A DNA stretch of 64,000 nucleotides. Origin: CAZFIM01 sp964519615 (GTDB lineage Bacteria > Chloroflexota > Dehalococcoidia > GIF9 > UBA5629). Location: NCBI GenBank assembly GCA_964519615.1, contig CAZFIM010000001.1:1-64000 (forward strand). Reading direction: 5' to 3'. Both the position numbers and the translations under genes were made by a program. This document shows positions 37,610-46,229 of the stretch, piece after piece. Below the pieces are notes generated by a model. That model saw nothing but the letters and a program-made list of their open reading frames with translations, did not search any database and was not told the DNA's origin. The stretch's first letter is position 1, and every line of letters starts with the position of its first letter.

Positions 37610-37870
37610 ATGAAAGCTATAGAACTGGTGATTTTAACCGCTGCCGTAATCGTGTTGATCATAGCGCTAGCGGCATCTGCAATTGTTTCAAATAGTGCGT
37701 CATTTCTCAATATCAATTTCCCCACCCACCATGCCCATGAGCCCAAAATAGGGGTGGCGGAAACGGGCATTCATTCAGGGAATACGCTGTGTATCGCTAT
37801 CGATGCTATTACGGGTGCAATTGTAGATTCCAGGTCCTCGGCGGTCGAGTTCCGGGATTATGACGGATAA
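37610..37870 (+). CDS. small membrane-anchored protein of unknown function
   Basis: An 86-residue protein with one N-terminal hydrophobic helix (LVILTAAVIVLIIALAASAIV, residues 6-26). A soluble part follows (FPTHHAHEPKIGVAETGIHSG, then LCIAIDAITGAIVDSRSSA). GGAG lies nine bases before ATG 37610; a start 20 codons earlier lacks support. I recognise no family. It follows the sigma/anti-sigma pair by 107 bases and may belong to the same regulon. Confidence 0.5.
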   Translation: MKAIELVILTAAVIVLIIALAASAIVSNSASFLNINFPTHHAHEPKIGVAETGIHSGNTLCIAIDAITGAIVDSRSSAVEFRDYDG

Positions 37871-38239
37871 ACAAAAACCAATCCCGTTTTACTGATTTAT
37901 CCCTGACATAACGGTCGCTGTAAACGTAAAGTACGCTGATTTTATCCGGCTGACAATGCTCACTCTATTCCGCTTAATGACCTCCAGATACTATCGGCAG
38001 TGTCATACGGGCTTGATTACTTCACCACATAATCGCCGGCAGCCGGATCAAGCTGCTTAAAGCAGGTTGCCAAATAGTACTTGCCGTTATCACCATAACA
38101 GCGATGAATGAAGATACACACGCTGCTCAGGCCGGCGCGTTACCGTATAACCCGGTACCATTTTCCTATATTCGCTGCCGGCGATAAAGAGTACAATCTA
38201 ACGGTAAAGAGTGGAACCGCACACATCGACAGGAGGGCT
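37871..38239. other. intergenic region, no gene seen
   Basis: A 369-base stretch. A TACAAT at 38192-38197 may be the -10 box of the following gene, although no matching -35 is evident. Short dyads around AAGCTGCTTAAAGCAGG (about 38049) are not convincing as a terminator. Confidence 0.35.
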
Positions 38240-39418
38240 ATGAAGTGTGAGTACCATCCCGATGCCGATGCAATTGAGGGCTGCATCAGATGCCAGCGGC
38301 TGATATGCGCCCAATGCAGGGTTATCATTGACGGGAATATCTACTGCAGGCAGTGCCTGAATGAACTTAACAAACAGACAGAAAGAGCGGGCTGCGCAAG
38401 AGTACACCTCGTTGATACATTAGCGAACACTGCTGAATTATCGGGACATCAAAAATGCCGTTATCATGAGCATGAAAACGCTGTGGCTGTCTGCGTACAA
38501 TGCGGCAGCGCCATCTGCGGTCAATGCTGCCATGAGCGCGGAGGCAAGATACTCTGCGGCCACTGCCTGAAGTTGAGCACTCCATCAAAGTCACATTCAG
38601 GACTGGGCAACACTATCCTTATTCTCGTCTTGATTGTCCTCGTGTCCAGTGGAATTATGGCATACAGGATTGTGCAGCAGCACCATGATAAGCCCCAAAC
38701 CCCGGATTACGGAGCATTCGCACAGAGCACTTTTGTAGACGTACAGCCTCCGGTACTTAAGGTAACGGGGGAACAGGTAAAATTGACCAATAATTCCCGG
38801 GCTGTTGACCCTTCTTTTGCCCAGCTGGAGGAATTTCTTGAACATGACCTGACCGATAATCTCAGATATATTATCGGCGAGCGTATGTGTGCCTCTTTTG
38901 CCGAGACACTCCATAATAATGCCGAACTTGCCGGCATAAGGGCTGCTTTCGTGGGCGTGGATATTGTCGGTCGCCCTGTAGGGCATGCCTTTAATGCCTT
39001 CCAGACAACAGATAAGGGACTGGTGTATATCGATTGTGTAGGCCCAGAGCCTGACCGCGAGGATGAACCTCAACCATCGGACTACGATAAAATCGCCTAT
39101 GTTGTCCCGGGAGAAGCATACGGAACGATAAGTATCGATAAGGCCGGTTCACTGGACTACAGTTTCTACCGCAGCTACAGCCGGAAGTGGGATGCGTGCG
39201 AGCAGTCGATAGCCGATTACAACGATAATGTGGCCAAATTCAATAGCGAGGTGGAGGGCAAGGTCTACGACGAGAATTCGCAGAAAACTGACGATATCAG
39301 GGAATGGAAAGAGGAGCTCGACCGGCAAAAAGTAGAGATAGAAGATATGCTTACGGAACTGGGAAATTACAGGTTTGTCTCCCCCGGCATCGTTGAAGAT
39401 ATAAAATTTTACTGGTAG
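38240..39418 (+). CDS. double B-box zinc-finger membrane protein with transglutaminase-like domain
   Basis: A 392-residue protein with an unusual layout. Two tandem B-box-type zinc fingers come first (CEYHPDADAIEGCIRCQRL with QCRV and YCRQCL; then CRYHEHENAVAVCVQCGSA with QCCHERGGKILCGHCL). One transmembrane helix follows (TILILVLIVLVSSGIMAY), and an external domain has Cys in ERMCASFAETLHN, His in GRPVGHAFNAF and Asp in GLVYIDCVGPE, the order of a transglutaminase/papain-like triad. A charged coiled-coil-like C-terminus closes it. The zinc fingers would be cytoplasmic and the enzyme-like domain outside. AGGAGGG before ATG 38240 fixes the start. Its role is unknown; bacterial B-box proteins are often protease or peptidase fusions. 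Confidence 0.75.
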   Translation: MKCEYHPDADAIEGCIRCQRLICAQCRVIIDGNIYCRQCLNELNKQTERAGCARVHLVDTLANTAELSGHQKCRYHEHENAVAVCVQCGSAICGQCCHERGGKILCGHCLKLSTPSKSHSGLGNTILILVLIVLVSSGIMAYRIVQQHHDKPQTPDYGAFAQSTFVDVQPPVLKVTGEQVKLTNNSRAVDPSFAQLEEFLEHDLTDNLRYIIGERMCASFAETLHNNAELAGIRAAFVGVDIVGRPVGHAFNAFQTTDKGLVYIDCVGPEPDREDEPQPSDYDKIAYVVPGEAYGTISIDKAGSLDYSFYRSYSRKWDACEQSIADYNDNVAKFNSEVEGKVYDENSQKTDDIREWKEELDRQKVEIEDMLTELGNYRFVSPGIVEDIKFYW

Positions 39419-39419
39419 C

Positions 39420-41960
39420 TTACTCTTCCCCGTACAAACCGGTTGCAGCCTTCATTCCTGTTTGAGTTTCAGTGGTGATCAGGGGTATGAAAAGGTCTAC
39501 AAGATTCGGGTCCAGAGACTTCCCCCGGCAGCGCAAGAGCTCTTTCACCGCTTCCTCATATGTCAGGGCATTACGATAGGGCCGCACTGAAACCATTGCC
39601 GCAAATGCATCCGCAACCGCGATTATCCTGGCCCCAATAGGAATATCTTCACCCTTCAATTTCTCCGGGTAGCCCTGCCCGTTAAAGTGTTCATGATGAT
39701 AAAGAACCAGTGGGCTGCATTTTACCAGCGCGGGAACATGGCTGATTATTGCCACTCCGATGGCACAGTGGGAGTGAAACACCTCTATCTCCTCAGGAGA
39801 GAGAGCCTCTTCCTTATTAAGCAGCTCATCCGGAATGCCTATCTTGCCCACGTCATGCAGCAGGGCAGCCGTCCGCAGAACATTCAGATCATCCTGTGAG
39901 AGCCCCACCGCTCTCCCCAACGCTACAGCATACATCGATACCTGCTGCGAATGGCCGCTCGAATAGTGATCGCGCGCATTTAAAGCCGCGATCAATGTGC
40001 GTACCGTTGCCAGTGGGCCGCTCACCCTTATATCTGCCGTTTCGCAGTCTAAAGGAGAAGAGGTCATGGAAGAATATATGGTGGCACGGTTGCCTCCGGC
40101 CCGCTTGGAGTTGTACAGTGCGGCATCGGCTGCTTTAACCAGATCATCGGCAAAGGCGCCGTCATTGGGGAAGGAAGCGATGCCGAGACTTATGCCGGGT
40201 TTTATCTCGCCGGTACGCAGTGATTTTACCACTACCTTTCGTATCCTCTCCGCGATCAGGCTGGCTTCCACCGCGTCCGTCTGCGGCAGCAGCAGTACGA
40301 ACTCATCACCACCGTAGCGGAATACCAGGTCTACGCTCCTGATGGACTTCACCAGTATCTTGCTGAAATCCTGAAGAAGTTTGTCACCTGCTTTATGTCC
40401 GTATGTATCATTATAGGTTTTGAACAGGTCCAGATCGCATAGCATAAGCGTGAATACGCCGCCGTAGCGGTTATGCCGGCTTATTTCCTCATTGATCCGT
40501 TTATCGAAATGCCTGCGGTTAAAGAGGCCGGTTAGCTCATCCGTAACCGCCTGTACCGCAATCTCCGCATGAAGCTGCGCGTTCTCTATAGCGGTGGCTA
40601 TCTCTCTGGTGAAAAAGCCGATTATATCGATCTCGCCCATATCGTAGGTCATGCCGTTGACTTTCTTAGACAGCACCAGCACGCCGATAAGATTCCCCCT
40701 GCTGATAAGAGGAGCAAGGATCTCTATTTCCGCTCCCTCAATAGCGGTCATCTCTTTCTCCCATGAATCGGAGCCTGCGTGGAGCGAATTGAGGTCATCT
40801 CTAAATAAAAGCCTTTGCTTCAGCCGGAGCTGTTCCACTACAGGCCCTTTTGGATCGAGGCTGAAAGAGGGAATAGTCTCCAGATTGCTCTCCATGCTCA
40901 TAAACTGCGTTACCAGATCGCTTTTTTCGCCCTCGAAAAGAAGCAGATAGACCCGCCTGGCGTTCAAAGCAGCAGCCACCAGATTGGTTGCCTCGCTGCC
41001 GAGTTGATCGATCTCCAGAATACTACCTGCCCTGCGGCTGAAATCCAGCAGCATTTGGCGGTAATCATACGTCTTGGGATAAAAAAGCTGCTCGATCTTG
41101 GCCTCCAGAATATTGCGCAGCGGCAAAAAGACGATAACGATAATCACCGCACCCACAAACGAAAGGGTAAACAGCGAAATGTCTATACCCAATCTCTGTA
41201 ATTTTATTGCTATGTAGAGGATCGGCATGAATATGACCAGCACGATGATAATCATGCTCAGATAAACAAGGCCGTGGCGCAGAAAAAGCTTCATGTCCAC
41301 AAGCTGGTGCTTGATAATAGAATAGGTCAATATTATGGCAATGATCAGATTGCCCAGATGTGATATAGGAAGCTGGCGGCCCATCATCGTAAGATTGCTT
41401 GCGGCGGAGGCCCCAAAAATAATTATGGCAAAGAGCAAATAAATAATCTGGTTGTGGATAAGAGGAGTTTCAGCCGTCTTGAGCCTGCGGAAAAGTTTAA
41501 TAATAGCCCTGCCCGCCAGCACCAAAAAAGGGAAGGCGATAAAAATACCCATATAGAGCATATTGTATTCAGTATAATAGCTGAGCTTATGCGAGACTCC
41601 CTCCGGTAAATAACCCAGAACGCTGAGGACAATGCCGGAAAGCAGCGGTATATAGGCCAGCACCAGCCAATTGTCCCGCGGATTGCGATAAAACGTGGTG
41701 ACGAAATGGCTGAACGGTATCAGCATAAAAAGAAAGAGACAAAAGGTTGTCTGCGACAGCAGCACTTTATGGTAGGCGAAAAATTGGCTGCGGAATATGG
41801 TGCTGCTGATGATCCACGCCATAGCCCCCAGCAAAAATACAGCAAATAACCAGTGCCGCCTGCTCCAGGGGCGATTTACATACATGATGATAAACAACAT
41901 GATGTATATAGCAAAAGCCAGTACAGGTATGGCCAAATAGACATTCATTTGTGAACGCAT
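39420..41960 (-). CDS. 7TM-GAF-GGDEF-HD-GYP bifunctional cyclic di-GMP protein
   Basis: About 846 residues. Seven or eight hydrophobic segments make up the first ~285 residues. A GAF domain follows (about 300-455), then GGDEF (about 460-625; active site FRYGGDEFVLLL with an RSVD I-site five residues before) and HD-GYP (about 645-835; LLHDVGKIGIP, HHEHFNGQGYP). Both catalytic motifs are intact, so it could make or break c-di-GMP according to its signal. I start at ATG 41960 with GGAG six bases upstream; a TTG nine codons earlier lacks one. The gene converges with the zinc-finger gene, with one base between stops. Confidence 0.9.
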   Translation of the reverse strand: MRSQMNVYLAIPVLAFAIYIMLFIIMYVNRPWSRRHWLFAVFLLGAMAWIISSTIFRSQFFAYHKVLLSQTTFCLFLFMLIPFSHFVTTFYRNPRDNWLVLAYIPLLSGIVLSVLGYLPEGVSHKLSYYTEYNMLYMGIFIAFPFLVLAGRAIIKLFRRLKTAETPLIHNQIIYLLFAIIIFGASAASNLTMMGRQLPISHLGNLIIAIILTYSIIKHQLVDMKLFLRHGLVYLSMIIIVLVIFMPILYIAIKLQRLGIDISLFTLSFVGAVIIVIVFLPLRNILEAKIEQLFYPKTYDYRQMLLDFSRRAGSILEIDQLGSEATNLVAAALNARRVYLLLFEGEKSDLVTQFMSMESNLETIPSFSLDPKGPVVEQLRLKQRLLFRDDLNSLHAGSDSWEKEMTAIEGAEIEILAPLISRGNLIGVLVLSKKVNGMTYDMGEIDIIGFFTREIATAIENAQLHAEIAVQAVTDELTGLFNRRHFDKRINEEISRHNRYGGVFTLMLCDLDLFKTYNDTYGHKAGDKLLQDFSKILVKSIRSVDLVFRYGGDEFVLLLPQTDAVEASLIAERIRKVVVKSLRTGEIKPGISLGIASFPNDGAFADDLVKAADAALYNSKRAGGNRATIYSSMTSSPLDCETADIRVSGPLATVRTLIAALNARDHYSSGHSQQVSMYAVALGRAVGLSQDDLNVLRTAALLHDVGKIGIPDELLNKEEALSPEEIEVFHSHCAIGVAIISHVPALVKCSPLVLYHHEHFNGQGYPEKLKGEDIPIGARIIAVADAFAAMVSVRPYRNALTYEEAVKELLRCRGKSLDPNLVDLFIPLITTETQTGMKAATGLYGEE

Positions 41961-42121
41961 TATCACTCCGCAGCGATCAACTGTCAAGCGCTCTGCGGGT
42001 GACTATGGTACTGTCTTGTTTCCACCTATGGTCATGAGTAATAAGGGAAAGGCAAACAGCGAGTGTATGACGATACGAAGGTGTTCGACCCGGTAATGCC
42101 TGTCTTTTTACCTCAACACTC

Positions 42122-42150
42122 TTGACATAGACATCTTCACCCTATAAAGT
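42122..42150 (+). promoter_or_regulatory. promoter upstream of cvpA
   Basis: TTGACA (42122-42127) and TAAAGT (42145-42150) with a 17-base spacer. The predicted start at about 42157 lies before all candidate start codons of the CvpA gene. Confidence 0.6.
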
Positions 42151-42222
42151 AGTTCAGATCCTATTCGTAAGTCTTGTTTGAAAGCAGGTAACAATGGCAC
42201 ACAAATGCCGGAACGGGATGGT

Positions 42223-42753
42223 ATGCTGGTAAATATTATCGCCCTGCTGATAATGGCCTTTAGCTTCATAGGCGGAATCGCACAGGGGGCTGTTAAGAGT
42301 CTATTTTCACTCATTGCTTTCTTATGTTCTCTCTGGCTCACCGGTCTGGTCTATCACATCCCGGCCGGATGGCTCTCCTTTATACGGGGCGAGTACTGGG
42401 AAAACTTTCTGGGTTTTTTCATCACCCTGGCGGTTATCAGCATAATTCTGCACCTTGTCCTATTCCTGCCGCGCTTCATCTTCAACAAGCTCTGGTTTAT
42501 CAAAGGCATGCTTTTCCGTCTTCTAGGAGCGTTCATTAATCTCTTTTACTCTGCTCTCGGGCTCACAGTCATTGCCCTCCTGATAACAGCATTTCCCATT
42601 GCCGGCTGGCTTCAGGACGCAGTTCTGGGATCCAGCGTGCTGTCATGGCTGGTTCATCACCTCGGTTTTATCGATGCTCTCATTCCGGGATTGACAGCGA
42701 GCAATAGCGGAACAATGGTCCTGCTGCCTTTGCTGGTGCAGTTATACACGTAA
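42223..42753 (+). CDS. CvpA family membrane protein
   Basis: A 176-residue protein with four hydrophobic segments in CvpA (colicin V production) arrangement: IIALLIMAFSFIGGIAQGAVKSLFSLIAFL, FLGFFITLAVISIILHLVLF, LLGAFINLFYSALGLTVIALLITAF and the C-terminal amphipathic region. The glycine/glutamine pair with a basic residue after the first helix (GGIAQGAVK) is the family signature. Function is not established beyond membrane association. ATG 42223 best matches the family's short N-terminus, but 42205 (ATG) or 42178 (TTG) cannot be excluded. Confidence 0.75.
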   Translation: MLVNIIALLIMAFSFIGGIAQGAVKSLFSLIAFLCSLWLTGLVYHIPAGWLSFIRGEYWENFLGFFITLAVISIILHLVLFLPRFIFNKLWFIKGMLFRLLGAFINLFYSALGLTVIALLITAFPIAGWLQDAVLGSSVLSWLVHHLGFIDALIPGLTASNSGTMVLLPLLVQLYT

Positions 42754-42755
42754 AT

Positions 42756-42796
42756 TTGACGGCTGCTCTATTTTCATTTATACTTCCATATTGGAA
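42756..42796 (+). promoter_or_regulatory. marR promoter overlapped by its operator
   Basis: TTGACG (42756-42761), 17 bases, TATACT (42779-42784). The dyad TTCCATATTGGAA (42784-42796) starts at the last base of the -10 box and covers the expected start site. The same 13-mer with one change recurs before the transporter genes. Autorepression by MarR is the simplest reading. Confidence 0.7.
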
Positions 42797-42816
42797 ATAT
42801 TGTTTGCTGAAAATAT

Positions 42817-43329
42817 ATGGCTGAAACAGTGAGAAAGACCCCCGATACCGGGCTGGTGGCCACCATAGTACAGGACTTCGTACAGATGTGGACCAGGTTC
42901 GAGGCTATGCTTCATAACGAACTGGCGCTTACGCAAAACGGCAACGGCAATGTGCGTAGCGGCAGCAAATCGACTATCGAAAGCAGCTACAGCCTTTTCT
43001 ACCGGGTTGGAAATGTTATTCAAAAAGAGAACGGCATGACCATGGGAGAGTTAAGCAGCGCTCTCGCCGTACCGCTCAGCACCGCTACACGTACCGTCAA
43101 CTGGCTGGTTGATGCCGGTTATGTTGAAAGGCTCTCTGACCCCGAGGACAGACGGATTGTGCGTGTTGCCCTCACCCCCCGCGGCAGAGATCTCTACCGG
43201 ACTATGCAGAAGTACATCGAGGATAGAGTTCATCAGATTCTATCCTGCCTTTCCGCACGCGAACAGGCCACTCTCTTTTCCTTTATCGGCAGAGTGGCAG
43301 CTGAGCTCAAAGACGTCTCCTCACATTAA
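42817..43329 (+). CDS. MarR family transcriptional regulator
   Basis: A 170-residue winged-helix regulator. The HTH is MTMGELSSALAVPLSTATRTVNWLVDAGYVERL, followed by the wing SDPEDRRIVRVALTPRGRDLY, the strongest MarR signature. Helices at both ends (IVQDFVQMWTRFEAMLHNELA and EDRVHQILSCLSAREQATLFSFI) make the dimer interface. It probably represses its own gene and the ABC exporter genes that follow, through the TT(C/T)CATATTGGAA sites. The usual ligand of such regulators is a small phenolic or toxic compound. Confidence 0.93.
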   Translation: MAETVRKTPDTGLVATIVQDFVQMWTRFEAMLHNELALTQNGNGNVRSGSKSTIESSYSLFYRVGNVIQKENGMTMGELSSALAVPLSTATRTVNWLVDAGYVERLSDPEDRRIVRVALTPRGRDLYRTMQKYIEDRVHQILSCLSAREQATLFSFIGRVAAELKDVSSH

Positions 43330-43346
43330 TTTTTTTAGCCATATAT

Positions 43347-43359
43347 TTTCATATTGGAA
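43347..43359. promoter_or_regulatory. second MarR operator, before the ABC permease gene
   Basis: TTTCATATTGGAA differs from the dyad upstream of marR in one of 13 positions. It lies between the marR stop codon and the permease start, ending 11 bases before that ATG. Confidence 0.6.
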
Positions 43360-43369
43360 TAGTACCATT

Positions 43370-44662
43370 ATGAAATATTATCTGGATAAAACGAAATTTA
43401 TCGCCAGAAAGCAGGTCTGGGCGGGGCTCAAGACAGCGTTCTTTCTGGCGTTCAAGTCCACGCTGCGCGGAAACAGGTGGGCGCTGGTTTTGATCGTGCT
43501 GGTGCTCTCATTCAGCTTCGTCAATCTGGTATTTGTATCCTCGCTGATCGCAGGCGTCATAACAACCATGGACGACCAGGTTGTCAACGCTATGGTAAGC
43601 AACGTGGTAATAAGCCCTGAAGACGAAGACTATTACCTGGAGAAGATAAGCAGTATAGAATCCGCCTTGCTCCAGCTTCCTGATGTGGAAGCGGCAGCGC
43701 CGCGGCTTTTAAGCAGCGCCTATATCGAATATAAATGGAAGGAAAAGGTATCTCAATCGGATAAGGGTAAGAGCGGCACCTGGGAGATCGTAGGCATCGA
43801 TCCTCACAAGGAAAAGGAAGTCACCATCGTACATGAAAGCATGATCGAGGGCAGCTATCTTGATCCGGACGACCGCGACCAGATTGTTCTCGGGGTGGAG
43901 ATTACGGGGGGAGAAGGCGCTGTCACCTCTGAGTTCCTCACGCTGGGAGGAGTGCATACAGGGGATAAGGTGCGCCTGACCTACCCCAACGGCGTACAGC
44001 GGGAGTACACGGTCAAGGGCATCTTCCGGGCGCGCGAAATGACGCGGGTAGACCATCAAGCCTATGTCACCAGGAAGGAGCTGGCCTCCGTGCTTGACAG
44101 GCATGTTTTTTATGACCGGGCCAGCGAGATACTGGTTAAAACTAAACAAGGAGCAAGTGAGCCCTCCGTTATCAGCCGAATGCAGGCTTTGGGCATCCCG
44201 GGAAAGATCAGGACCTGGTACGAATACGGCGGCTCCATGCGAGGAGTGATGTCCACCTTTGAAATCATCGGCGGCCTGATCGGCGGAGTGGGGCTGGTGG
44301 TGGCTGCTGCGGTGATGTTCATCGTCATCTATATCAATGTCATCGGCAAGAGGCGTCAGATAGGTATACTGCGCGCTATAGGCATACCTCAGCGGTCTAT
44401 CATCATTTCATATCTGCTGCAGTCGCTTTTCTATGTGGTCATGGGCGTCATTATCGGATGGATGCTGGTGCAATTTGTGGTTGAACCCTATTTCCGCTAC
44501 TACCCGCTCGATCTGCCCACAGGCCTGCTCAGCCTTACGGTAGAGTGGACAACGATGTTAGGCACGGTCATGGGGCTCTTTATCGCAGGCGTGCTGGCGG
44601 GGCTGATACCGGCCTATACTATTATGAGACAGAAAATCATTAAAATAATCTGGGGAAGCTGA
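43370..44662 (+). CDS. ABC transporter permease, MacB/FtsX type
   Basis: A 431-residue permease. A first transmembrane helix (ALVLIVLVLSFSFVNLVFVSS) precedes a large extracytoplasmic domain (about 65-290). Three closing helices follow (GVGLVVAAAVMFIVIYINVI; SYLLQSLFYVVMGVIIGWML; MLGTVMGLFIAGVLAGLIPA) with the FtsX/MacB signature KRRQIGILRAIGIPQRSII between them. I use ATG 43370; the frame is open further upstream but overlaps marR. The ATPase gene follows six bases later. No membrane-fusion protein is encoded here, so it is more like a LolCDE/MacB-type single-membrane exporter than a tripartite pump. Confidence 0.88.
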   Translation: MKYYLDKTKFIARKQVWAGLKTAFFLAFKSTLRGNRWALVLIVLVLSFSFVNLVFVSSLIAGVITTMDDQVVNAMVSNVVISPEDEDYYLEKISSIESALLQLPDVEAAAPRLLSSAYIEYKWKEKVSQSDKGKSGTWEIVGIDPHKEKEVTIVHESMIEGSYLDPDDRDQIVLGVEITGGEGAVTSEFLTLGGVHTGDKVRLTYPNGVQREYTVKGIFRAREMTRVDHQAYVTRKELASVLDRHVFYDRASEILVKTKQGASEPSVISRMQALGIPGKIRTWYEYGGSMRGVMSTFEIIGGLIGGVGLVVAAAVMFIVIYINVIGKRRQIGILRAIGIPQRSIIISYLLQSLFYVVMGVIIGWMLVQFVVEPYFRYYPLDLPTGLLSLTVEWTTMLGTVMGLFIAGVLAGLIPAYTIMRQKIIKIIWGS

Positions 44663-44668
44663 GATACC

Positions 44669-45343
44669 ATGATAGTTGCCAAAGATATTCACAGAATTTA
44701 TGGAACAGGCTCGGCTGCAACACACGCTTTGAAAGGCATCAATCTGGAGATAGAGCCCGGCGAGTTCGTGGCCATCATGGGACGCAGCGGCTCAGGCAAA
44801 TCAACCCTCATGCATCAACTGGGACTGCTGGACCGGCCCACCAGCGGGCAGATATTTATCGAGGGAATGGACGTTCTTAAGATGTCCAAGGGTGACAGGG
44901 CGCAGTTCAGGCTACAGCGGCTTGGTTACGTCTTTCAGGAGCATTCACTCATCAATGAGCTCACGATACTGGAGAACGTCTATCTCCCGGCTCTCTGCCT
45001 GAACGACGGCAAAGACTACCGTAAAAAAGCTGAGGAACTGCTTGAGATCGTGGGACTTGGGGAACGCCTGACACACTATCCTTCCGAGACATCCGGAGGC
45101 GAACAACAGCGGGTCGCTATTGCCCGCGCTCTTATCAACGAACCTCATACGCTCTTTGCCGATGAGCCCACAGCCAGCCTTGATGTGGAATCATCCATCG
45201 TGGTACTGAGGCTGTTTAAAAAGCTGAATAGGGAGCTCAATCAAACCATCGTTATGGTTACGCATGAGCCTGACGATGAAGATTACGTAGACAGGGTGAT
45301 ACGGCTCAAAGACGGACTTATCACGCAGGACTCGAGGCTTTAG
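44669..45343 (+). CDS. ABC transporter ATP-binding protein, LolD/MacB type
   Basis: A 224-residue ATPase with Walker A GRSGSGKSTL, Q-loop YVFQEHSLIN, ABC signature SGGEQQRVAIARAL, Walker B LFADEPTASLD and the switch histidine in VMVTHEPDD. The last is within the range seen in the LolD/MacB subfamily. It pairs with the permease just upstream and is under the same MarR control. The substrate is unknown: lipoproteins, peptides or drugs are possible for this subfamily. Confidence 0.93.
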   Translation: MIVAKDIHRIYGTGSAATHALKGINLEIEPGEFVAIMGRSGSGKSTLMHQLGLLDRPTSGQIFIEGMDVLKMSKGDRAQFRLQRLGYVFQEHSLINELTILENVYLPALCLNDGKDYRKKAEELLEIVGLGERLTHYPSETSGGEQQRVAIARALINEPHTLFADEPTASLDVESSIVVLRLFKKLNRELNQTIVMVTHEPDDEDYVDRVIRLKDGLITQDSRL

Positions 45344-45457
45344 CTTCACAACCTTCTCCCGTGATAGAGCACGCCTGCGATTCAGACGGTAGTTATGCAG
45401 GCAGTTCTCTACCCGTGACAACCCGTATGTAGCGTAACGGCACGATAGTGACACCTG

Positions 45458-45466
45458 TGTTATAAT
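45458..45466 (+). promoter_or_regulatory. extended -10 promoter element before plsY
   Basis: TGTTATAAT is a perfect extended -10 (TGnTATAAT), 29 bases before the plsY start; no good -35 is present. The upstream 45344-45457 holds an imperfect hairpin (TAGAG...GCCTGC with GCAGGC...CTCTA) that may end the ABC operon. Confidence 0.5.
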
Positions 45467-45494
45467 AGGCGCATTCAAAGGCCGACAGGTGCTT

Positions 45495-46148
45495 ATGCTC
45501 TACGGAATAACAGGAATTATCGCAGGCTATTTGCTGGGCTCATTCCCCAGTGCCTACCTTATTACCAAACTCCGCAAAGGCATCGATATCCGTGACGTAG
45601 ATAACGGCAACATGGGTGCGGGAGCGGTTATACGGCAGGTGGGAAAGGTTGAAGGAGGCATCGTTGTTATTGCCGATTTCGGTAAAGGTGCTGCTTCCGT
45701 ATATCTGGCAGGCCTGCTCGGTGTGGGTGAGGTCTGGGTTATACTCGCAGGACTGGCAGCCGTTATCGGCCATAATTTCCCCGTTTATGTGGGATTCCGC
45801 GGCGGTCAGGGAATCGCCTGCCTTATCGGAGTGTTCCTGGCGCTGACCCCGCTGGCAACGGCCATGGCGCTGATTGTTATCGGGATCGCTCTGCCCATCC
45901 TGCGCAATATCTTCAATTCCATATGCATTGCCAGTCCTTTTCTGCCGCTGTTTATTTGGCTGCTGGACGGATCTATGGCTGTCTTTATATTTTCGCTGGT
46001 AATCGTGCTGGCTCTTCTGTTAAGAAATATTCCCAAATTTACACATATGCTTGTACAGGCCCACCACAAGCACAGGGCAAGAAAGGTACGTCTTGCAAAC
46101 CATGCTACTGCCATTGTTGCCGGGCTGCACTCGCATGCAGATGAGTAA
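45495..46148 (+). CDS. plsY: glycerol-3-phosphate acyltransferase PlsY
   Basis: A 217-residue integral membrane acyltransferase that moves an acyl group from acyl-phosphate to glycerol-3-phosphate, the first step of phospholipid synthesis. PlsY motifs are visible: LLGSFPSAYLITKLRKGIDIRDVDNGNMGAGAVIRQ in the first half, VIADFGKGAASVYLA and IGHNFPVYVGFRGGQGIAC in the second. The family normally reads GSxNxGATNxxR where this protein has GNMGAGAVIRQ, a modest divergence. It would use the acyl-phosphate made by FakAB or PlsX. AGG lies five bases before ATG 45495. Confidence 0.88.
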   Translation: MLYGITGIIAGYLLGSFPSAYLITKLRKGIDIRDVDNGNMGAGAVIRQVGKVEGGIVVIADFGKGAASVYLAGLLGVGEVWVILAGLAAVIGHNFPVYVGFRGGQGIACLIGVFLALTPLATAMALIVIGIALPILRNIFNSICIASPFLPLFIWLLDGSMAVFIFSLVIVLALLLRNIPKFTHMLVQAHHKHRARKVRLANHATAIVAGLHSHADE

Positions 46149-46229
46149 GCATACTTACCGCTTGCTGTTAAGCAGGAAGCCCGTTAATACGAGCTGCCAG
46201 TACATCAACTATTGATTTCGAGGTAAAAA

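Noticed and set aside
43109..43369. Extension of the ABC permease by 87 codons upstream
   Set aside because: The extension lies inside marR in another frame. The ATG at 43370 directly precedes the family-conserved N-terminus.
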